A DNA stretch of 64,000 nucleotides from assembly GCA_030156665.1 (NCBI GenBank), contig JASGMB010000004.1, positions 1 to 64,000 of the forward strand, written 5' to 3'. The stretch is from Clostridiales bacterium. Lineage in GTDB: Bacteria > Bacillota > Clostridia > SK-Y3. Positions 1-8,599 of the stretch are shown one piece after another. Position numbers and translations under genes: made by a program. Within the stretch, counting starts at the first letter, position 1; every line of letters starts with the position of its first letter. The notes below the pieces were generated by a model. The model was not told the DNA's origin and ran no database searches. It saw only the letters and a program-made list of their open reading frames with translations.

Positions 1-1
1 C

Positions 2-604
2 TATGAAAATACAAAAAGTATCTATCATAGTGTCAAAAAGAACTTTGACCAATGGGTTGAACTTAATAAAGTACGGCAAACCTATAATAGGCAAAAAGAA
101 ATGTTGGAGCAGATTCAGAAACTTCTGAAAGGTAATAGTTTTGTGGAGTTTATCTCTGAAGAAAGATTAAGGTATATTGCAAAGGAAGCTTCAGAAACGC
201 TGGGAGTGCTTACCAAATATAGGTATGCATTAGAATTGGATACCGACAACGGCTTTATCATTAGAGATAATGCGAATGGTGGAGTACATAGAATGGTATC
301 CTCACTCTCCGGTGGAGAAACCTTTTTAACATCTTTATCTCTAGCGTTGGCGCTATCATCACAAATACAATTAAAAGGGCAGAGTCCGTTGGAATTCTTC
401 TTTCTTGATGAAGGTTTCGGGACATTGGATACCAAGCTTTTAGACACTGTAATGGATGCTTTGGAGAGGTTGAGCACCCAAAAAAGAGTGATTGGTATTA
501 TCAGCCATGTGCCGGAGCTGAAAAACCGAATTGCCCGACGGCTGATTGTGGAACCGCCATCTGCTGAAGGAAGAGGCAGTCGGGTGAAGATTGAAAAAGC
601 ATGA
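2..604 (+). CDS. sbcC: Nuclease SbcCD subunit C, C-terminal part (gene starts before window)
   Basis: The reading frame is open from the first bases, so the window starts inside the gene. The visible ~200 residues hold the C-terminal half of an SMC/Rad50-like ATPase: the end of the coiled coil, the ABC signature (SLSGGETF, near base 300) and a Walker B segment (FFFLDEGFGTLD, near base 405), followed by the D-loop and an H-loop region (IISHVPEL). SbcC pairs with the SbcD nuclease and processes hairpins and DNA ends. sbcD would be expected upstream, outside the window. The first in-frame ATG at 101 is internal and not a start. The combination of signature and spacing fits SbcC better than RecN or SMC. 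Confidence 0.93.
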   Translation, partial: YENTKSIYHSVKKNFDQWVELNKVRQTYNRQKEMLEQIQKLLKGNSFVEFISEERLRYIAKEASETLGVLTKYRYALELDTDNGFIIRDNANGGVHRMVSSLSGGETFLTSLSLALALSSQIQLKGQSPLEFFFLDEGFGTLDTKLLDTVMDALERLSTQKRVIGIISHVPELKNRIARRLIVEPPSAEGRGSRVKIEKA

Positions 605-792
605 CAATTTTAATGCAGAATTAGTTTTCTCAAAATATTTTACTAAATGAGTGGTTTTTATGCAGTAAAATTTTAAAATAATTGTAATAAAAACATCTTT
701 TACATATGATATAATTAAATTTGTATAAAAAAGGATAAATTGTATCAAACTTTGATATAGTTGCTAAAACTACATATTAGTTGGGGGTAAAA

Positions 793-1287
793 ATGAGCGA
801 GTACGGATTATTGTCAAAAACACCAAAAAATAAGAATCAAAAAATTAAGCCTTATAAACTCATTCTTGTAGCTACAGCATGTATTGCAGCATTAGGTATC
901 CTGTTTTTTCTTTCATTTTATATATCTTACAATAAAATCACTGCAGACCGCAGACTTAGCAAAAATGAAAATGACAAAATGAAAGAACAACTAGTGATGA
1001 TTGAAGATTTAAAAAGTCAGTTAAAAGCTAAAGAACAGATAATTGAAGATTTGAAAGCACAGATTGAAGGATATAAGTCCCATATAAAAGATTTAAAGGA
1101 ACAAGAAAAATACGCAAAAATGATTGCTGAAGAAATGAATAAACTCCCTAAAGAAACCAGACCGCCGGTACAGACCCAAAAACCTTCGGACGCCAATCAA
1201 AATTCGAATAACACCAAAGAATCGAGTGCTGGCCAAAAATCCGATGGCAGTAAACAATCGGATGTACAAAAAGAGTTTGAAGATTAA
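793..1287 (+). CDS. Membrane-anchored coiled-coil protein of unknown function
   Basis: I do not recognise this ~164-residue protein. It has a short basic N-terminus, one hydrophobic segment (about residues 22-45), a charged heptad-like stretch rich in Lys, Glu and Leu (about 60-115, probable coiled coil), and a Pro/Ser/Asn/Gln-rich low-complexity tail. This is the layout of a single-pass membrane protein with an extracytoplasmic coiled coil, as in some septum- or wall-associated proteins, but no family motif is visible. ATG 793 is preferred over an in-frame TTG at 781 because a GGGGG site lies 5 nt upstream. The O-antigen-ligase-like gene follows at once and may be co-transcribed. Confidence 0.7.
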   Translation: MSEYGLLSKTPKNKNQKIKPYKLILVATACIAALGILFFLSFYISYNKITADRRLSKNENDKMKEQLVMIEDLKSQLKAKEQIIEDLKAQIEGYKSHIKDLKEQEKYAKMIAEEMNKLPKETRPPVQTQKPSDANQNSNNTKESSAGQKSDGSKQSDVQKEFED

Positions 1288-1309
1288 GACTAGAATTTAT
1301 ATATTGTGC

Positions 1310-2539
1310 ATGAAAGTAAGTGAAATTAGAATGCTATTATCGACATCTAAGAAAAACGAAAAGAGACAAAAAATAAAAACAAGTATTGGAAAAGTGATAA
1401 TCATTCTATTTTTTATTATTGCATCTATTTTTCAGGGATTAGCAGTCATCTCTCTTTTTGTTTTCACTGTTTTGTATATCCTATCAATTTTTTATGGCGT
1501 AAATAAAGATGGAGCAATGCGAGAAGCACTGAGAGTAATGGCATTTCTACCTGCTTTTATAATAGGGATGTTATATAACCAAAATCAGAAAGAATGGGTA
1601 AATCAAGGGATTATTTTATCTGGCATTGTTGTAAGTCTGATAGGATTAATAACTTTATCGGGACTGGCGAATATAGATGGTACATTATATCAGGGCAGAA
1701 TCCAGTCCACATTTCACTATGCCAATGTGACGGCAATTTATTTGATGATGGGAATAATACTAAGTCTAAAGGCAATGGAAAAAGACAAGCATACAGTTTG
1801 CATTCTGCATTGGCACAGCCTGTGCATATATCTGTTAACCTGTGGATTGATTCTGACTTATTCCCGCGGTGTGTGGATTATTTTTACCTTAATGAATATA
1901 TTTTTATTATTATCCAATAAAGTGCTGGACAAACTTCATAAGGGCAGGTACATATTTCTGCTGTTGCTTGCCAGTATGGCATCTTTTTTGATGGTATCCA
2001 CTGCCCATTCAAAGTGGTTTTGGATGATATTGGTGGTTGGAGCGGCTATCTCAATGATTTCGAAACATTTAGGTAAATGGATATATGCAGTAGGTTCGAT
2101 AGGCATGACTGTAGGAATAATCGCTGCCTTCTTTTATAAGAATGAGATTTTGGATAGAATAACAGACATCAGCTTTGGCGCTACAGAATGGAAAGCGAGA
2201 ATACTTTATTATAAAGGGGCATTAAAGCTTATTGCAGATTATCCCTTTTTTGGTGCAGGTGCAATGGGGTGGGCTGACTTATGTGAAAAATATGCAGGGG
2301 ATTACGTAAAATATGTGCATAATTATTTGATCCAAGTATCATCTGATATTGGTATTATTGGAGTTGCTTTTTTGATAATATTTATCACTAGCATATTTAT
2401 TAAATTTTTTAAAAATAAGAAAAAAGATTGGTACGCTTTTTTTATAGTGGTATCAATCTTAATTCATTCTCTTATAGATGTAGATATGCATTTTCAATTA
2501 ATTGCAGTTATTTTCTTTATTTATTCAGGAATACTATAA
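1310..2539 (+). CDS. O-antigen ligase-like polytopic membrane protein
   Basis: A very hydrophobic protein of about 400 residues with about ten membrane segments. It carries the O-antigen ligase/Wzy-type pattern: a YSRG motif in the middle (LTYSRGVWI) and, later, a loop with YPFFGAGAMGW followed by VHNYLIQVSSDIG, equivalent to the family's G-x-G and H-N-x-x-L signatures. Such enzymes transfer or polymerise lipid-linked glycans at the outer face of the membrane. The start is uncertain: ATG 1310 has no good ribosome site, ATG 1331 is possible, and the frame is open back to 1226 inside the upstream gene. The protein ends soon after HSLIDVDMH, where many clostridial relatives continue into a soluble C-terminal region. 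A transposase remnant lies just downstream, so 3' truncation is possible. Confidence 0.75.
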   Translation: MKVSEIRMLLSTSKKNEKRQKIKTSIGKVIIILFFIIASIFQGLAVISLFVFTVLYILSIFYGVNKDGAMREALRVMAFLPAFIIGMLYNQNQKEWVNQGIILSGIVVSLIGLITLSGLANIDGTLYQGRIQSTFHYANVTAIYLMMGIILSLKAMEKDKHTVCILHWHSLCIYLLTCGLILTYSRGVWIIFTLMNIFLLLSNKVLDKLHKGRYIFLLLLASMASFLMVSTAHSKWFWMILVVGAAISMISKHLGKWIYAVGSIGMTVGIIAAFFYKNEILDRITDISFGATEWKARILYYKGALKLIADYPFFGAGAMGWADLCEKYAGDYVKYVHNYLIQVSSDIGIIGVAFLIIFITSIFIKFFKNKKKDWYAFFIVVSILIHSLIDVDMHFQLIAVIFFIYSGIL

Positions 2540-2584
2540 ATGAGCAAATTTAATACCATATTATACCAATATCAATGGACATAC

Positions 2585-2877
2585 TTATGCTACCTTCAGT
2601 TTTTGGGTTACATTTTGCAATGGAACACCTTGCAAGGCTTGCTCGTATATCCAGCAAACCATTTGATTATTAACATTCTTACGAGTAATCCGTAATCCTT
2701 CACTGAATGAATATTTTTGCTCTTTGGCTTAGCTGGCAATATAGATGTAACTGAGCATCAATAATATCCAGAATCTTTTGATAGCCAGTGAATCCCTTAC
2801 CTGATATTTATCAAGACCAAGCAACATTTTTGATTGACGTATAAATACCTCAATAGGACAGCGACAGCAATAGTGCT
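2585..2877 (-). pseudogene. DDE transposase remnant, C-terminal fragment
   Basis: Reading the minus strand from about 2877 gives a conceptual fragment with the DDE-transposase C-terminal pattern YYCRCPIEVFIRQSKMLLGL, resembling the Y-x-x-RWxIE-x-FFRxxKxxLGL region of IS4-like enzymes. The fragment runs to a stop at 2585 and is interrupted by an in-frame TAA near 2732. No N-terminal catalytic part, start codon or intact inverted repeats are visible. It is therefore a decayed insertion sequence. The family assignment below the IS4-like level is uncertain. Confidence 0.7.
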
Positions 2878-2901
2878 ATAAAATATCTTGAGCATTTCAG
2901 C

Positions 2902-2948
2902 AAAAATAATAGAAGCACTGTTCATGCGAACAGTGCTTCTATTATTTT
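2902..2948 (-). terminator. Terminator overlapping the 3' end of the ArsR gene
   Basis: A perfect stem of about 19 bp with a 4-nt GCAT loop, followed on the minus strand by a T-run. Its upstream arm encodes the last codons of the ArsR gene, so the terminator starts inside the coding sequence. It would end the minus-strand oxidoreductase-arsR operon. Confidence 0.8.
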
Positions 2949-3194
2949 CTTTACATCTTCATTTACCACTTTATAGCAAATCTCCAGTCCGTTTCTTTTG
3001 CCTTCAATAATTCCCGCAGCCTTTAGCTTAGTAAGATGTTGTGATACAGTAGACTGTGGAAGATTAAGACACTCCTGCATCTTGGTTACATTGCATTGAT
3101 TATCAATTAATCCTCTTACAATGCAAAGTCTTACAGGATGGGCAATTGCTTTTAATATCTCACTTTTTTCATAATAGTCTTTTGTAAACTCCAT
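2922..3194 (-). CDS. ArsR family transcriptional regulator (probable sulfur-responsive)
   Basis: A 90-residue winged-helix protein of ArsR/SmtB type. The N-terminal motif KAIAHPVRL and the recognition helix LPQSTVSQHLTKLKAAGII (about residues 45-63) are typical. Cysteines stand at positions 24, 34, 42 and 73. The classical metal box ELCVCDL is absent, so a metal sensor of the ArsR type is less likely than a thiol or persulfide sensor; this is inference. It lies 91 bp after a CoA-disulfide-reductase/rhodanese fusion gene on the same strand, and a 20-bp palindrome overlaps the promoter of that operon. Autoregulation together with control of the sulfur gene is therefore likely. The ATG at 3194 has an AAAGGTG site upstream. 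Confidence 0.88.
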   Translation of the reverse strand: MEFTKDYYEKSEILKAIAHPVRLCIVRGLIDNQCNVTKMQECLNLPQSTVSQHLTKLKAAGIIEGKRNGLEICYKVVNEDVKKIIEALFA

Positions 3195-3285
3195 TAACTA
3201 AATCACCTTTCATTGTTAGCTAGGAGCGAGGAGTAGGGAGTGAAGTAAATTTCACTTTATTCTCCGAACTCCGAGCTCCGAACTA

Positions 3286-5433
3286 CTAAATAAACAGATT
3301 CGTGTCTGCAGTTTCAGCTGCACCTAGGTAAGCCGCTACGCCGCCAATTTCGATACCATCAATAAGTTCTTCTTTTTTAATACCCATTACATCCATGGAC
3401 ATACTGCATGCAACAATTCTGATACCTTGTGCTTTTGCTTGCTCAATTAGATCCTCAAGAGAAGCCACATTCTTTTTATTCATGATATATCGTATCATTT
3501 TGCTGCCCATACCGCCCATGTTCATTTTGGAAAGGGCGAGTTTCTTAGAGCCTCTTGGCATCATCATGCCAAACATAGACTCAAGGAAATTCTTTTTAAC
3601 ATTTACCTTCTGATGTTTTCTTAATATATTCAATCCCCAGAAGGTAAAGAACATGGTTACCTTCCTACCCATTGCAGCAGCACCGTTTGCAATGATAAAG
3701 GACGCAATGGCTTTATCAAGGTCACCGCTGAATACTACCATGGTTTTATCGTTTCCTGAACTGCCTGAACCGTTGTTGTTCGAAATTTCGCCTCTGCCTT
3801 TTTTGATACATGCTTTAATATTTTTACCTTCATTGGTTACTTTTATTAAATGGTTACCGGTACGTTCACACCATGATTTTATATCTGTACCGAAAGCAGG
3901 GTCTGAAGCAGTTACTTCAAGCACTTCACCTACATTCATAGAATCAAGGGCATTTTTTACCTGCATGATAGGGCCTGGGCATTGCAACCCGCATGCATCT
4001 AATCGAATATCTACTGCCGCATCACAGTTTTCCGGACCCGGGGATGAAGCATGTATTAAGTCGGAATTATCAATTTTTTCATAGTCGTAGATATCCTGGT
4101 TAGCCTGTTTTTGAACAGCAGGTGCATAAGTTTTATATCCACCGCTTAAATTTCTAACATTCTTATAGCCGTTTTGCTCTAATATTCTGCAGGCAAGATA
4201 TCCTCTTAAACCAACCTGACAGAAAATGATGATTTCTTTATCTTTGGGGATTTCATTTATTCTGTCCCTTAATTCATCTACAGGAATGTTTATCGATCCT
4301 TCAATGGTACCCATTTCAACTTCCAGTGGGGTTCTCACGTCTATTAACATGGTCTTTCCCTTGTCCAGATTGGCAATTTCATCCCAATGTATGACTTTAA
4401 CAGCACCTTTTAAGATGTTGGAAGCAACGTATCCTGCCATATTTACCGGATCTTTTGCGGATGAATATGGGGGAGCATACGCCAGCTCCAATTTTTCTAA
4501 ATCGTAAACTGTCATTCCTGCTCGAATGGCTGTTGCAATGACATCTATTCTTTTTTCAACACCATCGTACCCTACTGCCTGGGCACCTAAAATTTTGCCA
4601 GTATCAGGAGCAAATAAAAGCTTTAGGGATATAGGCATAGCTCCCGGATAATATCCCGCATGGGAAGCAGAATGTGTAAAAGATTTTAGGTACGGAATAT
4701 TAAATCTCTTCAGAATCTTTTCGTTGTTACCGGTAGATGCAACCGTCATATCAAATACTTTTAACACTGAGGTGCCCTGTGTGCCCTCATATTCTTCTCT
4801 GATGCCGCAGATATTATTTGCGGCCATTCGGCCTTGTTTATTAGCCGGTCCCGCAAGAGGAATCAATGTAGGATTGCCATTGATATAATCTATCACTTCA
4901 ATTGCATCTCCAACTGCGTAAATATTAGGGTCGGAAGTTTTTAGTGTTTTATCAACCTTAATACCTCCGCGTTCACCTAGCGCCAATCCGGCCTTTTTAG
5001 CCAAATCAACCTCGGGGCGGACACCGATACCTAATACAATCATATCCGTTTTGATTTCTTTCCCGCTGTTGAGTTCTACCGCCGAGTATTTTTTGTGATG
5101 ATGGATGGAATTTACGCCATCTTCAAGGTAGAATTCAATGCCTTTTTCTTTTAAGTGACTGTGTACCAACGCAGCCATTTCGTAGTCAATTGGACCGATT
5201 ACTTGATTTGCCAGTTCTACTACTGTTACAACCATTCCCCTTTCACGGAGATTTTCAGCGATTTCAAGACCGATAAAACCTGCTCCCACCACAACCGCTC
5301 TTTTGGGTTTATTATTGTCTACAAAGTCTTTAATGGCATAGGTGTCGGGAATATTTCGCAGGGTAAATACATTGGAACCGTTAATGCCTTCAATATTTGG
5401 TTTGATTGGGGATATCAATGTCAGTAACTTCAT
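3286..5433 (-). CDS. CoA-disulfide reductase / rhodanese / TusA / DsrE fusion, main C-terminal part (frame-disrupted)
   Basis: About 700 residues that continue the protein begun at 5665. Domains in order: the NAD-binding half of a class I FAD disulfide oxidoreductase (AVVVGAGFIGLEIAENL), its FAD site (IYAVGDAIEV) and dimerisation domain; a rhodanese domain with active-site loop FCQVGLRGY; a TusA domain with the CGLQCPGPI motif; and a DsrE/DsrF-like domain ending in AAYLGAAETADTNLFI. Such fusions handle CoA persulfide, polysulfide and protein-bound sulfane sulfur in the cytoplasm. The first residues after the ATG at 5433 are out of phase with the family. Real homology starts at about PIKPNIEGI, and about 30 residues expected between the two pieces are missing. 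An arsR gene follows in the same operon. Confidence 0.85.
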   Translation of the reverse strand: MKLLTLISPIKPNIEGINGSNVFTLRNIPDTYAIKDFVDNNKPKRAVVVGAGFIGLEIAENLRERGMVVTVVELANQVIGPIDYEMAALVHSHLKEKGIEFYLEDGVNSIHHHKKYSAVELNSGKEIKTDMIVLGIGVRPEVDLAKKAGLALGERGGIKVDKTLKTSDPNIYAVGDAIEVIDYINGNPTLIPLAGPANKQGRMAANNICGIREEYEGTQGTSVLKVFDMTVASTGNNEKILKRFNIPYLKSFTHSASHAGYYPGAMPISLKLLFAPDTGKILGAQAVGYDGVEKRIDVIATAIRAGMTVYDLEKLELAYAPPYSSAKDPVNMAGYVASNILKGAVKVIHWDEIANLDKGKTMLIDVRTPLEVEMGTIEGSINIPVDELRDRINEIPKDKEIIIFCQVGLRGYLACRILEQNGYKNVRNLSGGYKTYAPAVQKQANQDIYDYEKIDNSDLIHASSPGPENCDAAVDIRLDACGLQCPGPIMQVKNALDSMNVGEVLEVTASDPAFGTDIKSWCERTGNHLIKVTNEGKNIKACIKKGRGEISNNNGSGSSGNDKTMVVFSGDLDKAIASFIIANGAAAMGRKVTMFFTFWGLNILRKHQKVNVKKNFLESMFGMMMPRGSKKLALSKMNMGGMGSKMIRYIMNKKNVASLEDLIEQAKAQGIRIVACSMSMDVMGIKKEELIDGIEIGGVAAYLGAAETADTNLFI

Positions 5434-5665
5434 TTAGTACGCGTACATCTATATTAAATCTTTGCTTCATTGCTTCCGGTGTTTGTACTAAAAGTTTTTC
5501 TTTTTCCTTAATCACTTCACCTATATAATAAGGTAGACCGCAATTAGCAAAAGAGATATGTTCACCTCTTTCAAAAAGAATAATCTCACATTTTTCATCT
5601 AGACGTCTTAGTCGTGCTGCTGCACTGGCACCGCCAGCGACGCCTCCAACAATCAATACTTTCAT
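5390..5665 (-). CDS. CoA-disulfide reductase fusion, N-terminal fragment (frame-disrupted)
   Basis: The first ~84 residues of the FAD-dependent CoA-disulfide/NADH persulfide reductase. It has the FAD dinucleotide motif VGGVAGGASAAARLRR (residues 6-21) and the redox cysteine in SFANCGLPYYIGE (Cys42), the hallmark of the CoADR family. Homology ends at VLNEVTDID. The next codons read into the frame of the downstream part and reach a stop. In intact relatives about 30 residues ending in an SPGA motif follow here, so the gene carries an internal deletion that also shifts the frame, or the assembly is wrong. The ATG at 5665 has an AAAGGAG site. Confidence 0.85.
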   Translation of the reverse strand: MKVLIVGGVAGGASAAARLRRLDEKCEIILFERGEHISFANCGLPYYIGEVIKEKEKLLVQTPEAMKQRFNIDVRVLNEVTDIDIPNQTKY

Positions 5666-5699
5666 AGCTTAAAACTCCTTTCATAATTAGTAAAATGAT

Positions 5700-5736
5700 A
5701 TATTATAATATTATAATATTGTGATATAATTGTCAA
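5700..5736 (-). promoter_or_regulatory. Promoter and 20-bp palindromic operator candidate of the sulfur operon
   Basis: On the minus strand a TTGACA box (5736-5731) is followed by several TATAAT-like hexamers 15-17 nt away. The -10 region lies inside a perfect 20-bp palindrome at 5700-5719 made of ATATTATAAT and its complement. A palindrome of this size over the -10 box suits a dimeric ArsR repressor such as the one encoded at the end of the operon. The AT-only composition leaves room for chance. Confidence 0.5.
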
Positions 5737-5778
5737 TGTTAGTTTGTCAAAATTTATACAAAAATATTAAAAATAGCT

Positions 5779-5830
5779 TATAATTAACCAACTTAAAATC
5801 ATAATTTAGTTTTAAAGTTGGTTAATTATA
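5779..5830. repeat. Dispersed hairpin repeat, family B (short copy)
   Basis: A near-perfect inverted repeat with arms TATAATTAACCAACTT and its complement around a short AT loop. The same stem occurs at 8600-8640 and 28675-28723, there joined to a second module containing ATCGATAACCAATATC. This copy has only the first hairpin. Confidence 0.8.
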
Positions 5831-5831
5831 A

Positions 5832-5870
5832 ACGGTATTTGTCTTATATTCAAAAAGACAAATACCGCTT
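5832..5870 (-). terminator. Probable terminator after the glucan phosphorylase gene
   Basis: A hairpin with arms GCGGTATTTGTCTT and AAGACAAATACCG, read on the minus strand 125 bp past the phosphorylase stop codon and followed by TTTATAATT. The stem is strong but the T-run is weak. It sits next to a family B repeat. Confidence 0.55.
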
Positions 5871-5994
5871 CCTGGTTTCATCAGTATAATTTTTAATTTT
5901 AGATATTGTGCCGAGCAAAAATATTATTCTGGTTGCTAAACTCAAAGCCAGCATGGTCCTTTCTTTTGTTCTTGTTATTACTATTGTCAGCTAT

Positions 5995-7953
5995 TTACTG
6001 TACATTATAATTACCTTCATCTACCCACTTTACCAATCCTAGGTCATATTCGTTAAGCAGTTCTGAATGATAAGGAAGTACCCTGAAGGTATATCCGTAT
6101 TCTCCGCCGGATTCAAGATGTATCGTTCCTTTGTATCGATAAGAACTGTTACCATTTTCACCCTGCAACTCCATAAGCGCAATTTGGGGTTCTTCAATCA
6201 AACCGTCCTGACCGATTTTGCCGTAATATACTTCTACACGGACACTGGTGGGATTAATATTTCCAAGATACACAGTTGTATTCAATTCTAATGGATGGCC
6301 TGCAATAATTTTCTGATCCGAAAAGTGATTTAACTTTCTATCAGGAATAATTTTTATCTGGTGCCATTCATTGAGAATCTGTGTTTTCCATTGAGAAAGT
6401 TCATGGGCAAGCTTATAATGGTTTTGCATAATTTCTTCATTTCGTCTCATTGCAGTCAAATAGTAATCCTTTGTGTATTCTTGCACCATTCTTGCGGTGC
6501 TAAAAGCAGGAGCGCAAGTTTTAATAGACTCTTTCATCTTTTTTATCCAATTAACAGGCAAATCTTTCGGATTTCTTTGATAATATAGAGGGATAATTTC
6601 TTCTTCTAAAGTAGCGTATAGCGATTGCGCATCGACATTATCTTGTTGTTCGGTATTTATATAGTAATTTTCATCGCTAATGGCCCAACCGTTTTCACCG
6701 TTATAGCCTTCAACCCACCAACCATCCAATACGCTAAAGTTGATTACGCCATTTAAAGCGGCTTTCTGTCCGCTGGTACCGCTGGCTTCTAAAGGTCTTC
6801 TAGGATTATTAAGCCATACATCCACGCCAGCAATCAAATGATGCGCAAGCTTCATATCATAATTTTCTATGATAAATATTTTACCTTTTAAGCCTTCTTG
6901 GTGGGATAAATCATATATTTGTTTAATTAGTTCATGACCTGGGTGGTCAGCAGGGTGGGCTTTTCCCGCGAAAATAATTTGTACAGGTGTAGCCGGTTTA
7001 TTTAACATTCTTTGGAGTCTTGCCAGGTTACGAAAGATTAAATTGGCTCTTTTATATGTGGCAAATCTTCGCGCGAAACCAATTGTAAGTGCATTTACAT
7101 CTAATATTTTATCAATATTTTCAATTGCTTCCGGGGCTTCTCCGTTTCTTATCATTTGCTTTTTTAATCGATGTCTTACAAATTCAATCATTTTTTGCTT
7201 ATTTTCCATATGAGCATTCCATAACTCTTCATCGGGAATATTGTTGATATTATTCCACATTTTTGTGTCGGGGATGTTGTTTACCCAGTTTTCTCCCAAG
7301 TATTTATCAAATAAATTTTTAAATGCAGGATTAAGCCATGTAGTGGAATGGATTCCGTTGGTCACAGAACCAATAGGTACTTCTTCTTCCGGAATGCCTC
7401 TCCAAATACTGTTAAATATATTTCTCGATACCATTCCGTGCAACTTGCTTACCCCGTTTCGCTGTCCGGCAGTTTTTAAAGCAAAAATGGTCATATTGAA
7501 TACATCAGGAGAATCGGATGGGGCATCTAATCCCATTTCCATAAACGTGTTGCGGTCAATACCTAAAGAAGGCCAAAGGTAACTAAAATATTTATCCATT
7601 AAATAAAGCGGAAAGCGATCACTTCCTGCGGGAACGGGGGTATGAGTAGTAAAAACTGTTGATGCAGCAACCACTTCACGCGCATCACTAAAGGATAATC
7701 CATCATTTTGAATTAATTTACGTATTATTTCCAATGTGCAAAAAGCAGAATGCCCTTCATTCAAATGATAAACGGAAGCCTTTATACCTAAGGTATCTAA
7801 TGCCCGGATACCACCAATTCCCAGGATGATTTCTTGGGAAATTCTTGTTTCTTGGTCTCCTCCATAAAGTGTAGAAGTAATATTACGGTCATGGGGACTA
7901 TTTTCTGCAATGTCAGTATCTAACATGTATATATTTACGCGCCCCACATGCAC
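5995..7953 (-). CDS. glgP: Alpha-glucan (glycogen) phosphorylase, main C-terminal part (frame-disrupted)
   Basis: About 650 residues of a GT35 phosphorylase, which releases glucose-1-phosphate from glycogen or maltodextrin. Visible family features are LYGGDQETRISQEIILGIGG, HLNEGHSAF, the long GFARRFATYKRANL segment, and the pyridoxal-phosphate region GTSGQKAALNGVINFSVLDGWW, whose lysine binds the cofactor. The frame stays open and homologous upstream of the nominal ATG at 7953, back to about 8125 (YKQGYFTQQ), so this start is artificial. Together with the piece at 7965-8354 it forms one gene with two internal deletions. A possible terminator lies downstream and no other glycogen gene is nearby. 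Confidence 0.85.
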   Translation of the reverse strand: MHVGRVNIYMLDTDIAENSPHDRNITSTLYGGDQETRISQEIILGIGGIRALDTLGIKASVYHLNEGHSAFCTLEIIRKLIQNDGLSFSDAREVVAASTVFTTHTPVPAGSDRFPLYLMDKYFSYLWPSLGIDRNTFMEMGLDAPSDSPDVFNMTIFALKTAGQRNGVSKLHGMVSRNIFNSIWRGIPEEEVPIGSVTNGIHSTTWLNPAFKNLFDKYLGENWVNNIPDTKMWNNINNIPDEELWNAHMENKQKMIEFVRHRLKKQMIRNGEAPEAIENIDKILDVNALTIGFARRFATYKRANLIFRNLARLQRMLNKPATPVQIIFAGKAHPADHPGHELIKQIYDLSHQEGLKGKIFIIENYDMKLAHHLIAGVDVWLNNPRRPLEASGTSGQKAALNGVINFSVLDGWWVEGYNGENGWAISDENYYINTEQQDNVDAQSLYATLEEEIIPLYYQRNPKDLPVNWIKKMKESIKTCAPAFSTARMVQEYTKDYYLTAMRRNEEIMQNHYKLAHELSQWKTQILNEWHQIKIIPDRKLNHFSDQKIIAGHPLELNTTVYLGNINPTSVRVEVYYGKIGQDGLIEEPQIALMELQGENGNSSYRYKGTIHLESGGEYGYTFRVLPYHSELLNEYDLGLVKWVDEGNYNVQ

Positions 7954-7964
7954 TTCCCAGATTT

Positions 7965-8354
7965 TTATATATACCGTTCTGCCGGGAAATTCGATAGAGA
8001 TAATGATATCATTACCATTTTGGTCTTTTGTTGGCTGAATAGGAAGCTCAGATATATTATGTTTAATAAACTTAGCCTCTTGCCATCCTTCTGAGTTAAG
8101 CTGTTGTGTAAAATATCCCTGCTTATACCATATTCTGCAGAAAAATAAGCAATGGTTTTATCTTTTTTATCGGGGAAGTTTTTATCAAACCAAGTATTGG
8201 TAGCATTCATATAGTTATGAAATTGTTGTATAATATTATTGTAAGTAGCTAGATGAGAATGCCATGACCACCAAAGATTATAGGCCAAGTTATTTAGTTC
8301 CTTGATTCTCTCAGGTAATTCAGGAACTACGGTAATCTTTTCAAATATGTACAT
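7965..8354 (-). CDS. glgP: Alpha-glucan phosphorylase, N-terminal fragment (frame-disrupted)
   Basis: The first ~80 residues match the N-terminus of bacterial alpha-glucan phosphorylases (PERIKELNNLAYNLWWSWHS, then NTWFDKNFP and IAYFSAEYGI). Two segments are missing compared with the family. About 40-45 residues are absent between WWSWHS and LATYNNII, in frame. About 36 residues (the LPIYSGGLG-type region) are absent after SAEYG, and the frame changes. The last ~50 residues before the stop at 7965 are out-of-phase translation of the sequence that encodes GYFTQQLNSEGWQEA in the other frame. The ATG at 8354 has a GGAGGTG site 5 nt upstream, so the original start is preserved. Confidence 0.82.
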   Translation of the reverse strand: MYIFEKITVVPELPERIKELNNLAYNLWWSWHSHLATYNNIIQQFHNYMNATNTWFDKNFPDKKDKTIAYFSAEYGISRDILHNSLTQKDGKRLSLLNIIYLSFLFSQQKTKMVMISLSLSNFPAERYI

Positions 8355-8599
8355 AGTACACCTCCTATTTTTATACTAAAATTTCCGATTTTATGCTTCG
8401 GGGCCAGCCTCGAAGTGATTTAAGAAGGAAAGAAAGTATATTTAGTTGCATTTATTGGTAAATTATTTTACTAAAAAACTACTAATAGTTTTAACAGCGC
8501 ATGAATGAATTATTACTTAATTTAATGTTTTATGGTTATCAATTTATCAGGTGGGTTTTAACAACTTATGCGTAGCGATAAAAAAATATAACATGTTTT

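Noticed and set aside
1594-1920. Open frame of 108 codons inside the O-antigen-ligase-like gene
   Set aside because: It is an out-of-frame shadow with composition unlike a protein and no start signal.
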